A stretch of 64,000 bases of DNA from Cryptosporangium minutisporangium. Its GTDB lineage: Bacteria; Actinomycetota; Actinomycetes; Mycobacteriales; Cryptosporangiaceae. Positions 7,692 through 16,722 of this stretch are shown in pieces. Made by a program: the position numbers and the translations under genes. The stretch spans positions 62,001 through 126,000 of the forward strand of contig NZ_BAAAYN010000018.1 of the NCBI RefSeq assembly GCF_039536245.1, read 5' to 3'. A model generated the notes under the pieces. The model was not told the DNA's origin, searched no databases, and worked only from the letters and a program-made list of their open reading frames with translations. How positions within the stretch are numbered: position 1 is the stretch's first letter; the number at the start of each line of letters is the position of its first letter.

Positions 7692-8644
7692 GCTTCACCT
7701 CTGGACCCGGCGCCCGCATCGTCGGTCTCGGCCACTACCAGCCGGCCCGGGTCGTCACCAACGACGACCTCGCCAGCGAGTGGGGTGTCGAGACCAACGA
7801 CGCGTGGATCCAGGAGCGGGTCGGGATCAAGGCCCGTCGGTTCGCCGCCGAGGGCGAGACCACTCTCGACATGTCGGTCGCCGCAGCCGGCAAGGCGCTG
7901 GCGAACGCGGGCATCGAGGCGGCCGACGTCGACCTCGTCGTGGTCGCGACGCTGTCCCCGCCGACCATGCTGCCGAACGTCGCCAGCCAGGTCGCCGCCC
8001 GGCTCGGGATCAACGCCCCGGGTGCGTTCGACGTCAACACCGCCTGCTCCGGCTTCAGCTACGGGCTGGCGACCGCACAGCACGCGATCACCTCCGGTGC
8101 GTCGAAGACCGCGCTGGTCATCGGCGCGGAGAAGCTCACCGATGTCATGGACTTCACCGACCGCACCACGTGCATCCTGTTCGCCGACGGCGCCGGTGCC
8201 GCGGTCGTCACCGGGTCCGAGCAGAACGGCATCGGCCCGGTGTACTGGGGCAGTGACGGTCCGCGCGGCGACGTGCTCCACATCGACGACGGCGGCTACA
8301 TCCGGCAGGAGGGCCAGGCGGTGTTCCGCTGGGCCACCACCGCGCTGGCGCCGTTCGCCCGGCAGGCGTGCGAGCGCGCCGGCGTGGACCCGACCGAGCT
8401 GGTCGCGTTCGTCCCGCACCAGGCGAACGTGCGGATCATCGACCACATCGCCAAACGTCTGGGCGCCACCAACGCGGTGATCGCCCGGGACATCATCGAG
8501 TCCGGCAACACGTCGTCGGCCTCGATCCCCCTGGCCCTGTCCAAGCTGGTCGAACGGGGTGAGCTGCCGTCCGGCGGCCCGGCCCTGCTCTTCGGCTTCG
8601 GCGGCGGCCTCACTTACGCCGGCCAAGTGGTAACTGTGCCTTAG
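7688..8644 (+). CDS. fabH: Beta-ketoacyl-ACP synthase III
   Basis: Starts each fatty acid by condensing an acyl-CoA primer with malonyl-ACP. ATG 7688 overlaps the fabD stop by 4 bp, giving 318 residues, the normal length. The catalytic triad is visible: Cys120 in VNTACSGFS, His244 in FVPHQAN and Asn274 in ESGNTSSASI. WIQERVGIKARR near the N-terminus is typical. In actinomycetes this enzyme often prefers branched primers, but specificity cannot be read here. Second gene of the fab operon; a 66-bp gap precedes acpP. Confidence 0.95.
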   Translation: MSFTSGPGARIVGLGHYQPARVVTNDDLASEWGVETNDAWIQERVGIKARRFAAEGETTLDMSVAAAGKALANAGIEAADVDLVVVATLSPPTMLPNVASQVAARLGINAPGAFDVNTACSGFSYGLATAQHAITSGASKTALVIGAEKLTDVMDFTDRTTCILFADGAGAAVVTGSEQNGIGPVYWGSDGPRGDVLHIDDGGYIRQEGQAVFRWATTALAPFARQACERAGVDPTELVAFVPHQANVRIIDHIAKRLGATNAVIARDIIESGNTSSASIPLALSKLVERGELPSGGPALLFGFGGGLTYAGQVVTVP

Positions 8645-8710
8645 CTCTTCAGTTACAGAGCCCTTGAGCCGTTCGGACCCCGCACCCACAACGAAGGGAA
8701 GACACTCACT

Positions 8711-8956
8711 GTGAGCAGCAACGACGAGATCCGCGCCGGGCTGGCCGAGATCCTCGAGGAGATCGCGGACGTCTCCAAGGAGGACGTGGCGGACGACAAG
8801 TCGTTCACCGACGACCTGGATGTGGACTCGCTGTCCATGGTCGAGGTGGTCGTGGCCGCGGAGGAGAAGTTCGGCGTCAAGATCCCGGACGACGACGTCC
8901 AGGGCCTGAAGACCGTGGGTGACGCGGTGGCCTACATCTCCCAGGCGCAGGCCTGA
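8711..8956 (+). CDS. acpP: Acyl carrier protein
   Basis: An 81-residue acidic four-helix carrier. Ser40 in DLDVDSLSMVEVV is the phosphopantetheine attachment site. GTG 8711 is preceded by a purine-rich GAAGGGAA. Located between fabH and fabF, in the order standard for actinobacterial fatty acid synthesis, with only 5 bp to fabF. Confidence 0.96.
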   Translation: MSSNDEIRAGLAEILEEIADVSKEDVADDKSFTDDLDVDSLSMVEVVVAAEEKFGVKIPDDDVQGLKTVGDAVAYISQAQA

Positions 8957-8961
8957 GCGAT

Positions 8962-10242
8962 ATGACCGAGCGCCCCTCCGCTGAGGTCTCCGCCGCAACG
9001 GCGCCGGGCGGTTCCGGCGCTTCGTCCAAGGTCGAGGTGCTCGTCACCGGGCTGGGTGCCACCACCCCGCTCGGTGGCGACACCGCCACCACCTGGCAGG
9101 CCATGCTCGAAGGCCGGTCCGGGGTGAAGACCCTCACCGAAGAATGGGCCGCCGAGATGCCGGTGCGGATCGCCGCCCGGTTGGCGGTCGAACCCACCGA
9201 GGTCATCGAACGCGTCAAGGCCCGCCGGATGGACCGGGTCCAGCAGGTCGCCGTCGTCGCCGCCCGTGAGGCGTGGCAGGACGCCGGCGCCCCCGAGGTC
9301 GATCCCGAGCGGCTCGCCGTTGTGGTCGGCTCCGGCATCGGTGGCGCGCTCACCCTGCTCGGCCAGTGGGACGTGCTGCGGGAGAAGGGCCCCCGTCGGG
9401 TCTCCCCGCTCACCGTCCCGATGCTGATGCCGAACGGGCCGGCCGCGCACGTCGGCCTCGAACTCGGTGCGAAGGCCGCCGTCCGAGCACCGGTCAGCGC
9501 CTGCGCGACCGGCGCGGAGGCGATCGCCATGGGTCTGGAGCTGATCCGCTCCGGCAAGGCGGACGTCGTCGTGGCCGGCGGTGCGGAAGCCTGCATCCAT
9601 CCGCTGCCGATGGCCGGTTTCTCCGCCATGCGAGCGATGTCCACCCGTAACGACGAGCCGGAGCGCGCGTCGCGTCCGTTCGACAAGGCCCGGGACGGCT
9701 TCGTCCTGGGTGAGGGCGGCGGCATGGTCGTGCTGGAGCGTGCCGAGTTCGCCCGCGCGCGCGGACGCTCCGGGTACGCGGTGCTCGCCGGCGCCGGCAT
9801 CACCGCGGACGGTTACGACATCGTCCAGCCGGACCCCTCGGGCACCGGACAGGCGCGTGCCGTGCGCGAGGCACTCGAGGACGGCGATCTGACCGGCGCC
9901 GATATCCAGCACGTGAACGGCCACTCGACGTCGACTCCGGCTGGCGACATGGGTGAGCTGAAAGCCCTCAAGGCAGCCATCGGGGATCACCCCGTTGTGA
10001 CCGCCACCAAGTCGATGACCGGGCACCTGCTCGGCGCGGCCGGTGCGGTGGAGGCGATCGCGACCATCCTCGCGATCCGGGACGGCGTCGTACCGCCCAC
10101 GATCAACCTCGAGGACCCGGACGACGAGGTCTGCCTCGACATCGCGGCGAACACGGCGCGCAAGATGTCGATCACCGCAGCCATCAACGACTCGTTCGGC
10201 TTCGGCGGACACAACGTAGCCCTAGCCTTCCGCTCTTTGTAG
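8962..10242 (+). CDS. fabF: Beta-ketoacyl-ACP synthase II
   Basis: Main elongating condensing enzyme, 426 residues. The Cys-His-His triad is seen as Cys181 in PVSACATG, His321 in VNGHSTSTPAGD and His355 in SMTGHLLGAAG, with the conserved Lys350 just before. The N-terminus carries a 20-residue Ser/Ala/Pro-rich extension before VEVLVTGLG. HSTST instead of the common HGTST is a modest variation also found in other actinobacterial FabF proteins. It starts 5 bp after acpP and is followed by a large hairpin before the carboxyltransferase gene. Confidence 0.95.
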   Translation: MTERPSAEVSAATAPGGSGASSKVEVLVTGLGATTPLGGDTATTWQAMLEGRSGVKTLTEEWAAEMPVRIAARLAVEPTEVIERVKARRMDRVQQVAVVAAREAWQDAGAPEVDPERLAVVVGSGIGGALTLLGQWDVLREKGPRRVSPLTVPMLMPNGPAAHVGLELGAKAAVRAPVSACATGAEAIAMGLELIRSGKADVVVAGGAEACIHPLPMAGFSAMRAMSTRNDEPERASRPFDKARDGFVLGEGGGMVVLERAEFARARGRSGYAVLAGAGITADGYDIVQPDPSGTGQARAVREALEDGDLTGADIQHVNGHSTSTPAGDMGELKALKAAIGDHPVVTATKSMTGHLLGAAGAVEAIATILAIRDGVVPPTINLEDPDDEVCLDIAANTARKMSITAAINDSFGFGGHNVALAFRSL

Positions 10243-10248
10243 TGGGCG

Positions 10249-10350
10249 GCCCGCCCAGGGGGCGAGCCTGACGGCCGCGCGCAAGGACTTGAGACCGCCA
10301 GAAGGTCGAGGCGGCCTTGCGCGCGGACGCCAGCCTCGTCCTGGGCGGGC
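10249..10350. repeat. Large imperfect inverted repeat between fabF and accD6
   Basis: The outer arms GCCCGCCCAGG (10249-10259) and CCTGGGCGGGC (10340-10350) match perfectly, as do the inner arms CCGCGCGCAAGG (10275-10286) and CCTTGCGCGCGG (10315-10326). The stretch between them pairs imperfectly (about 9 of 11). The resulting hairpin of roughly 100 nt begins 7 nt after the fabF stop. The rest of the 276-bp spacer (to 10518) holds no gene I can support; it contains a T-run near 10436 and the accD6 ribosome binding site GAAGGAG at about 10505. Confidence 0.65.
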
Positions 10351-10518
10351 TCCAGGTTTCAGACAACTGCGCGCGCCTGGCGGCGCTCGAACAGCAACTT
10401 CGTGTGGCGGACGCTCTGGCGCGGGGCGCTGTCCTTTTTGTCCTGTCTTCCGTCGTCGTGCGCGCACTGCCGCGCCCGAGCCGACGCCGGGAGCGCCTCG
10501 TCCTGAAGGAGCTCCATC

Positions 10519-11940
10519 GTGACCGTGCTCGCCAGTAATCCGTCCACCGTCCTCGAGGACGCGGTCGACTTCCGTGACCCGGAGTTGCGTCTACGCAACC
10601 TCTTCGACCCGAACACGCTCCGGCTGATCGCCGGGCCGGACGGCTCCGGCGTGGTGACCGCGCGCGGCCAGGTGGACGGCGTCGACACGATCGCCTACTG
10701 CACCGACGCCACCACGATGGGCGGCGCAATGGGGACGCTGGGCTGCCAGCACGTCGTCGAGGCCATCGACACCGCGGTCGTCGAGCGCGCCCCGGTGATC
10801 GGCGTCTGGCACTCCGGCGGCGCCCGGCTGGCTGAGGGTGTCTCCGCGCTGCACGCGGTCGGGACGGTGTTCGCCGCGATGGTGCGGGCCTCGGGCAAGG
10901 TGCCGCAGATCTCGGTCGTGCTCGGCCCGGCCGCCGGTGGCGCGGCCTACGGACCGGCGCTCACCGACATCGTGATCATGGGTCCGGCCGGGCGGGTGTT
11001 CGTCACCGGACCCGAGGTCGTGCGCAGCGTCACCGGCGAGAACGTCGACATGGCGCGGCTGGGTGGCCCCGAGCCGCACGGCCGCCGGTCGGGCGTCGTG
11101 CACGTGGTCACCGAGTCCGAAGAGGCGGCGCTGGGACGGGCCCGGGACCTCGCTGTCCTGCTCGGCCGCCAGGGCCGGCTCTCGGTGGACGACGCGGTCG
11201 ACGGACCGAACCCGGCCGAGCTGCTGCCGGAGAAAGCGAACCGCGCGTACGACGTGCGGCCGGTGGTCGCCGCCATCCTGGACGAGCCGGGCGTCGACCT
11301 GCACGCCAAGTGGGCGCCGAACATGGTGACCACGCTCGGCCGGCTGGCCGGGCGCACGATCGGCGTGCTCGCGAACAACCCGCTGCGGATGGGCGGCTGC
11401 CTGGATTCGGCCGCCGCAGAGAAGGCAGCCCGGTTCGTCCGGATGTGTGACGCGTTCGGGGTTCCGCTCGTCGTCCTGGTGGACGTCCCGGGCTACCTGC
11501 CTGGCGTGGCGCAGGAGTGGGACGGCGTCGTGCGGCGCGGAGCGAAGCTGCTGCACGCGTTCGCCGAGTCGGTGGTGCCCCGGGTGACGCTCGTGACGCG
11601 CAAGGCGTACGGCGGCGCGTACATCGCGATGAACGCCCGGGCTCTGGGGGCGACCGCCGTGTATGCATGGCCGACCGCCGAAACGGCGGTCATGGGAGCG
11701 GTCGCCGCCGTCAACGTCCTCCACCGGAAGAAGCTGGCCGCGGCGCCCGCCGAAGAACGGGAGGCGCTCCGGGCCGCGCTCGTCGCGAAGCAGGAGGAGG
11801 AGGCCGGCGGTGTGCAGCGTGCGCTGGAGCTCGGAGTGGTCGACGAGATGATCGACCCCGCGCACACGCGGCGCCGGCTCGCCCAGGCGCTGGCGTCCGT
11901 CCCCGAGGTGCGCGGAGCCCACGGCAACATCCCGCTCTAG
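10519..11940 (+). CDS. accD6: Acyl-CoA carboxylase carboxyltransferase (beta) subunit, AccD6-like
   Basis: A 473-residue carboxyltransferase of the acetyl/propionyl-CoA carboxylase type, starting at GTG 10519 with a good GAAGGAG upstream. N-lobe signatures: GVWHSGGARLAEGV and VLGPAAGGAAYGPALTD. C-lobe signatures: LVVLVDVPGYLPGVAQEW and RKAYGGAYIAMNAR. These form the two crotonase-fold oxyanion holes. Its place directly behind the fab genes mirrors mycobacterial accD6, which makes malonyl-CoA for fatty acid synthesis; that role is inferred. The biotin-carrying alpha subunit is not in the window. Confidence 0.9.
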   Translation: MTVLASNPSTVLEDAVDFRDPELRLRNLFDPNTLRLIAGPDGSGVVTARGQVDGVDTIAYCTDATTMGGAMGTLGCQHVVEAIDTAVVERAPVIGVWHSGGARLAEGVSALHAVGTVFAAMVRASGKVPQISVVLGPAAGGAAYGPALTDIVIMGPAGRVFVTGPEVVRSVTGENVDMARLGGPEPHGRRSGVVHVVTESEEAALGRARDLAVLLGRQGRLSVDDAVDGPNPAELLPEKANRAYDVRPVVAAILDEPGVDLHAKWAPNMVTTLGRLAGRTIGVLANNPLRMGGCLDSAAAEKAARFVRMCDAFGVPLVVLVDVPGYLPGVAQEWDGVVRRGAKLLHAFAESVVPRVTLVTRKAYGGAYIAMNARALGATAVYAWPTAETAVMGAVAAVNVLHRKKLAAAPAEEREALRAALVAKQEEEAGGVQRALELGVVDEMIDPAHTRRRLAQALASVPEVRGAHGNIPL

Positions 11941-11969
11941 TCGTCGGCCCATTCAGAAACAGGTGCGAA

Positions 11970-13742
11970 TCAGCAGGCGGAACGGGGCAGGCCGCTCACT
12001 GGCACGGGTGAGCGGCCTCCCGCCTTCGCCTTCCCGGTGAGCACCGCCGCGAGCGCCTTCATCGACGCCTCGACGTTGCCGTAGGTCGCCACCAGCGTCG
12101 GCGACTTCGCGGACGCCAGCAGGTACGGCGTGTCGGTCGCGACCGTGACCGTCGCCGGCCGCAGATCCGCGGCCCCGTCCAGGTACCCGGTCAGGTGGAT
12201 CGAGTCACCGCCCGCGCCGACCCGCACACCCTGCCTGCCGAGCGCGGCGGTCAGGAAGTCCCGCGCCTCCGCCGAGCCACCGGTGATCGTCACCGGCCCG
12301 CGAACGAGCGCGCCGTCGCACTTCCCGCGCAACACCGTCACGGCCTTCGCGGCCACCTCGTCCACGACGGCCTGGTGCTGGGGGGACCGCAACGTCTCGA
12401 GGCCGGACGGGGTGGGTCGCTGCGTCAGCTTGACGGTGAGGATCCGGGTGACCGCCTCGACCGCCCGCTCGCGCGGCAGGCGTCCGGACTTCAGCGCCGC
12501 CAGTAGCGCCCGCTGCGCCGCCGCGACGTCCGGCGGCAACAGCAGCAGGTCGTTCCCGGCCAGCACCGCCCGCACCGCCACCTCACCCGCCGAGTACTTG
12601 TCGGTCAGCGCCTTCATGTCCAGGCCGTCGGTGACGACCATGCCGGTGAAGCCCATCTCCCCGCGCAGCAGGTCGATGAGGACCTTGCGGCTCAGCGAGG
12701 CGGGCGTCCCCGGGTCGATCGCCTGCGCGTCCAGGTGACCGGACATCACGATCTCGCTACCCGCGTCGATCCCGGCGCGGAAGGGTGCCAGGTCCTCGCG
12801 CTCCAGCGTCCGCCGGTCCTGCCCGAGCACCGGAAGGGCCTCGTGGCTGTCGACGTCGGTGTGCCCGTGGCCAGGGAAGTGCTTGAGTGCGGTGGCCACT
12901 CCTGCTTTTTGGTACCCCCGGACGGTCGCGGTCACCTGCTTGCCGACGGCGGTGGGATCGGCACCGTACGAACGCGACCCGATCACGACGTTGCCCGGGC
13001 CGCCGATCACGTCGGCGTCCGGTGCGAAGTCGACGTCGATGCCGAGGGTCGCGAGCTCGGTACCGGACACGTGAGCGGCCTGCTCGGTGAGCGCCGGGTC
13101 GTCGGCGGCACCGAACGCCATCGCGGTCGGCAGTCGGGTGACGCCGTCCCGGATCCGGGTCACGGTGCCGTGCTCCTGGTCGACGCCGATCATCAGCGGA
13201 ACACCCGCGGGCAGCTTCCCGGCGCTCTTCCGTAGCCCGTCGGTGAACCGGCGCACCTGCTCGGGTGTCCCCACGTTGGATGCCGGGTTGGTGGCGGCCG
13301 TGGGGTCGTCGCTGGCCCGGCGCACCAGGATGACGCCGCCGAGCCGGTACTTCGCGACGATCTCGGACGGCGTCCCCGCACCGGTCCGGGCCAGGTTCAA
13401 CTTCCGGGTGGCGTCGGTGACGTCGTCCGGATCGTCGCCGTAGACGAACGGCATCAGCATCTGCCCGACCAAATCCACGTCGGCCAACCGACCAGCGATG
13501 GCGCGCGCCTGGGTGGCGGGGTCTCCGGTCGGCACGACTAAGGACGGCGACGGAGACGGCGCGGCCGTCCGGTCAGTGGCCGCGTCGTCGCGGTCGTCCG
13601 GGCCGGTGCAGGCCGTCCAGACGCCGCTGACGACGAGACCGAGGACGACGACGCCGACGATCGCCAACAGCAGTGACCGGCGTGGCCCTCCTCGGCCCGG
13701 CCGGTCGGACCGGGTCGGCAGGATCGGTGCGGTGCGGGGCAC
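11970..13742 (-). CDS. Glycoside hydrolase family 3, beta-N-acetylhexosaminidase (NagZ-like), membrane-anchored
   Basis: A 590-residue protein starting at GTG 13742. A single hydrophobic segment at about 22-45 ends in a Cys (SGVWTAC), suggesting a membrane anchor or lipoprotein; a Ser/Pro linker follows. The GH3 domain carries the NagZ signature KHFPGHGHTDVDSH, where the His acts with Asp as general acid/base, and the nucleophile Asp in VVTDGLDMKAL. A C-terminal extension of about 150 residues resembles the GH3 C-terminal domain. Likely role: removing N-acetylglucosamine from cell wall fragments outside the membrane. It faces away from the fab operon. Confidence 0.88.
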   Translation of the reverse strand: MPRTAPILPTRSDRPGRGGPRRSLLLAIVGVVVLGLVVSGVWTACTGPDDRDDAATDRTAAPSPSPSLVVPTGDPATQARAIAGRLADVDLVGQMLMPFVYGDDPDDVTDATRKLNLARTGAGTPSEIVAKYRLGGVILVRRASDDPTAATNPASNVGTPEQVRRFTDGLRKSAGKLPAGVPLMIGVDQEHGTVTRIRDGVTRLPTAMAFGAADDPALTEQAAHVSGTELATLGIDVDFAPDADVIGGPGNVVIGSRSYGADPTAVGKQVTATVRGYQKAGVATALKHFPGHGHTDVDSHEALPVLGQDRRTLEREDLAPFRAGIDAGSEIVMSGHLDAQAIDPGTPASLSRKVLIDLLRGEMGFTGMVVTDGLDMKALTDKYSAGEVAVRAVLAGNDLLLLPPDVAAAQRALLAALKSGRLPRERAVEAVTRILTVKLTQRPTPSGLETLRSPQHQAVVDEVAAKAVTVLRGKCDGALVRGPVTITGGSAEARDFLTAALGRQGVRVGAGGDSIHLTGYLDGAADLRPATVTVATDTPYLLASAKSPTLVATYGNVEASMKALAAVLTGKAKAGGRSPVPVSGLPRSAC

Positions 13743-13771
13743 GGTTCCCCACCGTACTCATCCTGTCCGCC

Positions 13772-14263
13772 TCAGCCCGTCCGGTGGAGCCACGTGACCG
13801 GGGCGCCGTCGCCCGCATGGCGGTACGGCTCCAGCTCCAGGTCCCACTCGGCCGCGAGCAGCTTCTCCAGGCCGTGCGCCAGCGCGTCCGGACCTGCCGC
13901 GGTCGCCAGCAGGCTCCGGAGCCGGTCCTCGGACACCATGATGTCGCCGTTGGCGCTCATCGTGCTGCGGTGGACGCCCCGGCCCGGGACGTGCATGATC
14001 CGCTCGCCGTCGACGCCCGGGCTGGGCTCCTCGGTGATCTCGAACCTGGTCATCGGCCAGGCGCGCAGAGCAGTGGCGATCTCGCCCGCGGTCCCTGGAC
14101 TACCGGTCCACTGGGACTCGGTACGCAGGGTCGTGGGATCGGCTGGTTGCGCCGTCCACTTCAAGTTCACGGGCACGCCAAGGACCCGTGCGACAGCCCA
14201 CTCCACATGCGGGCACACCGCAGGCGGGCAGGAGTGGACGTACAGAACGCCACGTGCTGGCAC
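13772..14263 (-). CDS. DUF3145 family protein
   Basis: A 163-residue protein from GTG 14263, which has a good GGGAGG seven or so bases upstream; the open frame extends to 14314 without better support. The N-terminus ARGVLYVHSCPPAVCPHVEWAV is the hallmark of DUF3145, a conserved actinobacterial family of unknown function that often lies beside the fab genes. Here it is about 2 kb from accD6, with the GH3 gene in between on the same strand as itself. Confidence 0.85.
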   Translation of the reverse strand: MPARGVLYVHSCPPAVCPHVEWAVARVLGVPVNLKWTAQPADPTTLRTESQWTGSPGTAGEIATALRAWPMTRFEITEEPSPGVDGERIMHVPGRGVHRSTMSANGDIMVSEDRLRSLLATAAGPDALAHGLEKLLAAEWDLELEPYRHAGDGAPVTWLHRTG

Positions 14264-14375
14264 CGGAGACCTCCCGAAGGAACGAGGTACGCCTTCCCCA
14301 ACGCCCTCATCCACTCAGGTGGTCGACACTCATGATGCCCTCGGGGCGGGTGCCGTGCCAAGCTGTTCTACCCGG

Positions 14376-15332
14376 TCAGATGCCCTGATCGTCGCGCATC
14401 AGAGCCGGTTCTGTACCGGTTCCGCCCTTTTCGGCGTGTCGCGGGGCGTCAAGATGCCGCACCGCATCGTCAACTCGACTCTCCAAACGCGAGAGCCGGT
14501 GAGAGAGATCTCTCACTGCGGCGAGCAGCTCCGCCTGCTGATCGACGACCCGCTCGACCTCCTCCGCGGTCTCCTCGGTGGCGTCCTCCACCGACTCGAC
14601 GGCGTCCTCCACCGACTCGACGGACTCGACCGCGTTCTCCACCGCCTCGGAGACGGCGGAGAACTGTCCGATGAACCAGGCCGCGATACTCGCGGTGACG
14701 ATGCCCAGGATCGCGATCCCAGCGAGCATCAGGACGCCCGCCATCAGCCGGCCCTGGGTGGTCACCGGGAATCGGTCGCCGTACCCGACGGTCGTCATCG
14801 TCGTCATCGCCCACCAGAGGGCGTCCGAGAACGTCCGGATGTTGGCGTCCGGATGCGTCCGCTCGGCGTCGTAGACCGTCACCGCACCTGTGAACAGCAC
14901 GCCGATCGCGAGGATCCCGGTATAGGTCCCGGTGCGCACCTGCAGGCTCTGCCTGGACAGCCGCCCCACCATGCTGACCAGACCGAGCAGCCGTGCCAGC
15001 ACGGCGAGGAACCGCAGGCCGCGCAGCGGCGGCACCGCCACCACGACGAGGTCCGGGATGTGCTCCCGGACGAATCGCCACCGGTTCGGGGCGAGCAGCA
15101 GCCGCACGCTGTACTCGGCCGCGAACACCGCCCAGATCGTGACGTCGGCCCAGTGCAGGACCTCCCGCAGGCCGGGCGGGAGGTCGGGGTTGAGCAACGG
15201 CCAGACCAGCACCACGACGAACACCAGGGCGAGCACCAGCATGACGTCGTCGGTGCGGTCGACGAAGCGTTCGTAGGCGCCGTTACGGCGGGCCCTCGTC
15301 AGCCAACCGTCGCCGGAACCCCACCTCTGCAT
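14376..15332 (-). CDS. Voltage-gated-type potassium channel
   Basis: A 318-residue six-helix channel protein. The selectivity filter TVGYGD lies at about residues 182-187 in TTMTTVGYGDRF, preceded by the pore helix DALWWAM. An S4-like stretch with regular Arg (PPLRGLRFLAVLARLLGLV) suggests voltage or charge sensing. The cytoplasmic tail (about 228-300) is an acidic predicted coiled coil with short repeats (VESVEDAVESVEDA), probably for tetramer assembly. Start ATG 15332. It probably lies upstream of DUF3145 on the same strand, separated by 112 bp. Confidence 0.88.
   Translation of the reverse strand: MQRWGSGDGWLTRARRNGAYERFVDRTDDVMLVLALVFVVVLVWPLLNPDLPPGLREVLHWADVTIWAVFAAEYSVRLLLAPNRWRFVREHIPDLVVVAVPPLRGLRFLAVLARLLGLVSMVGRLSRQSLQVRTGTYTGILAIGVLFTGAVTVYDAERTHPDANIRTFSDALWWAMTTMTTVGYGDRFPVTTQGRLMAGVLMLAGIAILGIVTASIAAWFIGQFSAVSEAVENAVESVESVEDAVESVEDATEETAEEVERVVDQQAELLAAVRDLSHRLSRLESRVDDAVRHLDAPRHAEKGGTGTEPALMRDDQGI
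14574..14650. repeat. Short in-frame repeats in the channel coiled coil
   Basis: About three copies of a 21-bp motif resembling GTCCTCCACCGACTCGACGG encode the repeated Val-Glu-Ser-Val-Glu-Asp units of the channel tail. The copies are near-identical in DNA, so replication slippage could change tail length. Confidence 0.6.
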
Positions 15333-15408
15333 GCCCCGAGTGTGCCGAACCGCGGGGACGACGTCAGCGGGCCCTCGGAAACGTCAACCCGCCGATGGAT
15401 TCCCCGGC

Positions 15409-16167
15409 TCAGTACACCTCACTCAGACCCGGCCGACGACGCGAGAACACCGCACGCCGCCCGCTCGTCGGGACGCCCTCGGAACGGAAAGCGGTCGGCT
15501 CCGGCCGTTCGTCCACCTCGCCGGGCAGCGACGCGGCCACCCCCTGCGGCGCGGCCGCGGACGGCGACGCCGTGACGGCGGGCGGTGCGACGTCCTGGCG
15601 CTCCGGCACGGCCGGGATCTGCTCGGTGGGCGCCTTCGCCGCGGCGGCCTCCCTGGCCGCGCGCCGCTCGGCCGCGGACTTGGCCATCTCCGACTCGGAC
15701 GCCTTGACCTGGACCTGGGACACCTTCTCCAGGTTCTCGTAGAACATGCCGAGATGGTGGGCCACCGCACCGATCACCGCGGGTACCAGCGGCAAGGCCC
15801 ACTCCGTCCAGAAGCCCGGCGTCGCCGTCCGCGCGATCACGATCGCGGCCAGGGCGGCACCGGAGCCCTTGGCCAGTGCCCGCACGAACGCCATGACCAG
15901 CAGCACGATGCCGGACAATCGGTTCACGTTCGTGATGGCGAGCGCCCGCGCGTCCCGCCGGCCGAGGTAGGTACCGGCCAGCCCGGCCGACACCGAGAAC
16001 CCGACCGCCGCCGCCCACATCGTGCTGCCGGTGGCCACCCGGATCGCCGCCGCCGCGATCAACCCGCTGCCTACGGCGATACCGGCGTGTACCCAGTCAA
16101 CCTTCTGACCGGGGTACCAGTAATACGTCTGCGCGCCCTCGCCGCGCTCCTTGACGTAACGCCCCAT
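15409..16167 (-). CDS. Hypothetical membrane protein with long Ala/Pro-rich tail
   Basis: A 252-residue protein. About four hydrophobic segments lie within residues 25-140 (HAGIAVGSGLIAAAAIRVA, AAAVGFSVSAGLAGTYLG, NRLSGIVLLVMAFVRAL, WALPLVPAVIGAVAHHLG). An Ala/Glu/Lys helical stretch and a disordered Pro/Ala-rich tail of about 80 residues follow. It starts at ATG 16167. No family recognised. It sits 76 bp upstream of the channel gene on the same strand and might be co-transcribed with it. Confidence 0.65.
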   Translation of the reverse strand: MGRYVKERGEGAQTYYWYPGQKVDWVHAGIAVGSGLIAAAAIRVATGSTMWAAAVGFSVSAGLAGTYLGRRDARALAITNVNRLSGIVLLVMAFVRALAKGSGAALAAIVIARTATPGFWTEWALPLVPAVIGAVAHHLGMFYENLEKVSQVQVKASESEMAKSAAERRAAREAAAAKAPTEQIPAVPERQDVAPPAVTASPSAAAPQGVAASLPGEVDERPEPTAFRSEGVPTSGRRAVFSRRRPGLSEVY

Positions 16168-16421
16168 GCCCTTGTCTCCGATCCCGTCGCCACGGACCAG
16201 TAGGACGCAACCCTCGTCGCTGAGGGTGCCTATTCAATTCTGAAGAGTGATCTGCAGAAAATCACGAGTTGCTGGGAATCGGTATGACCAGACGCCGAAG
16301 GAACGTGAGTGAATCGACCTGCGGCCTTCGTCCCGAACAACTCAATCACCCCTGCGGTCTCGGCGAACTCGCCGGTACCACCCGCACGACGCTTCGAACT
16401 TCCGTTCGATACTGTGCCGCT

Positions 16422-16718
16422 ATGCAGCGCGAACACCCGTCAGAACGAGCAGCGGACGTGGCCTCGGCGAGCACCGGGATCCCCCCGGCGACCGCTCGGG
16501 AATTCTGGGTACGGGTGGCCATCGACGGCACGGCTCGGGTGGTTCGGATCGTGGCGCGTTCGCCCCAGGACGCGCTGCGCCGGTTCCACCAAGATCTGCA
16601 TCGCGGCGGGCGCCTGCAGTACTCGACCGCCGACGGCGACCTGGTGGTGGAGTGGGGCAACGTGGCGACGCTCGAAGTCGGTCCGATCGTCCGGGTGGTC
16701 CGTGTCGTCGAACCGTGA
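16422..16718 (+). CDS. Hypothetical small protein
   Basis: A 98-residue protein from ATG 16422 with strongly GC-biased third codon positions. Residues 25-98 alternate beta-like and helical stretches (FWVRVAIDGTARVVRIVARS, then PQDALRRFHQDLH), suggesting a small alpha/beta domain. No family recognised. The 254-bp region before it holds a small ACCCTC/GAGGGT hairpin (16210-16227) and an AT-rich stretch that may contain promoters. It is convergent with the Gfo/Idh gene, with 4 bp between them. Confidence 0.55.
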   Translation: MQREHPSERAADVASASTGIPPATAREFWVRVAIDGTARVVRIVARSPQDALRRFHQDLHRGGRLQYSTADGDLVVEWGNVATLEVGPIVRVVRVVEP

Positions 16719-16722
16719 ACCG

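Noticed and set aside
14574-14650. Possible CRISPR-like repeats
   Set aside because: Units are contiguous and in frame inside a coding sequence, with no spacers; they encode the channel coiled coil.
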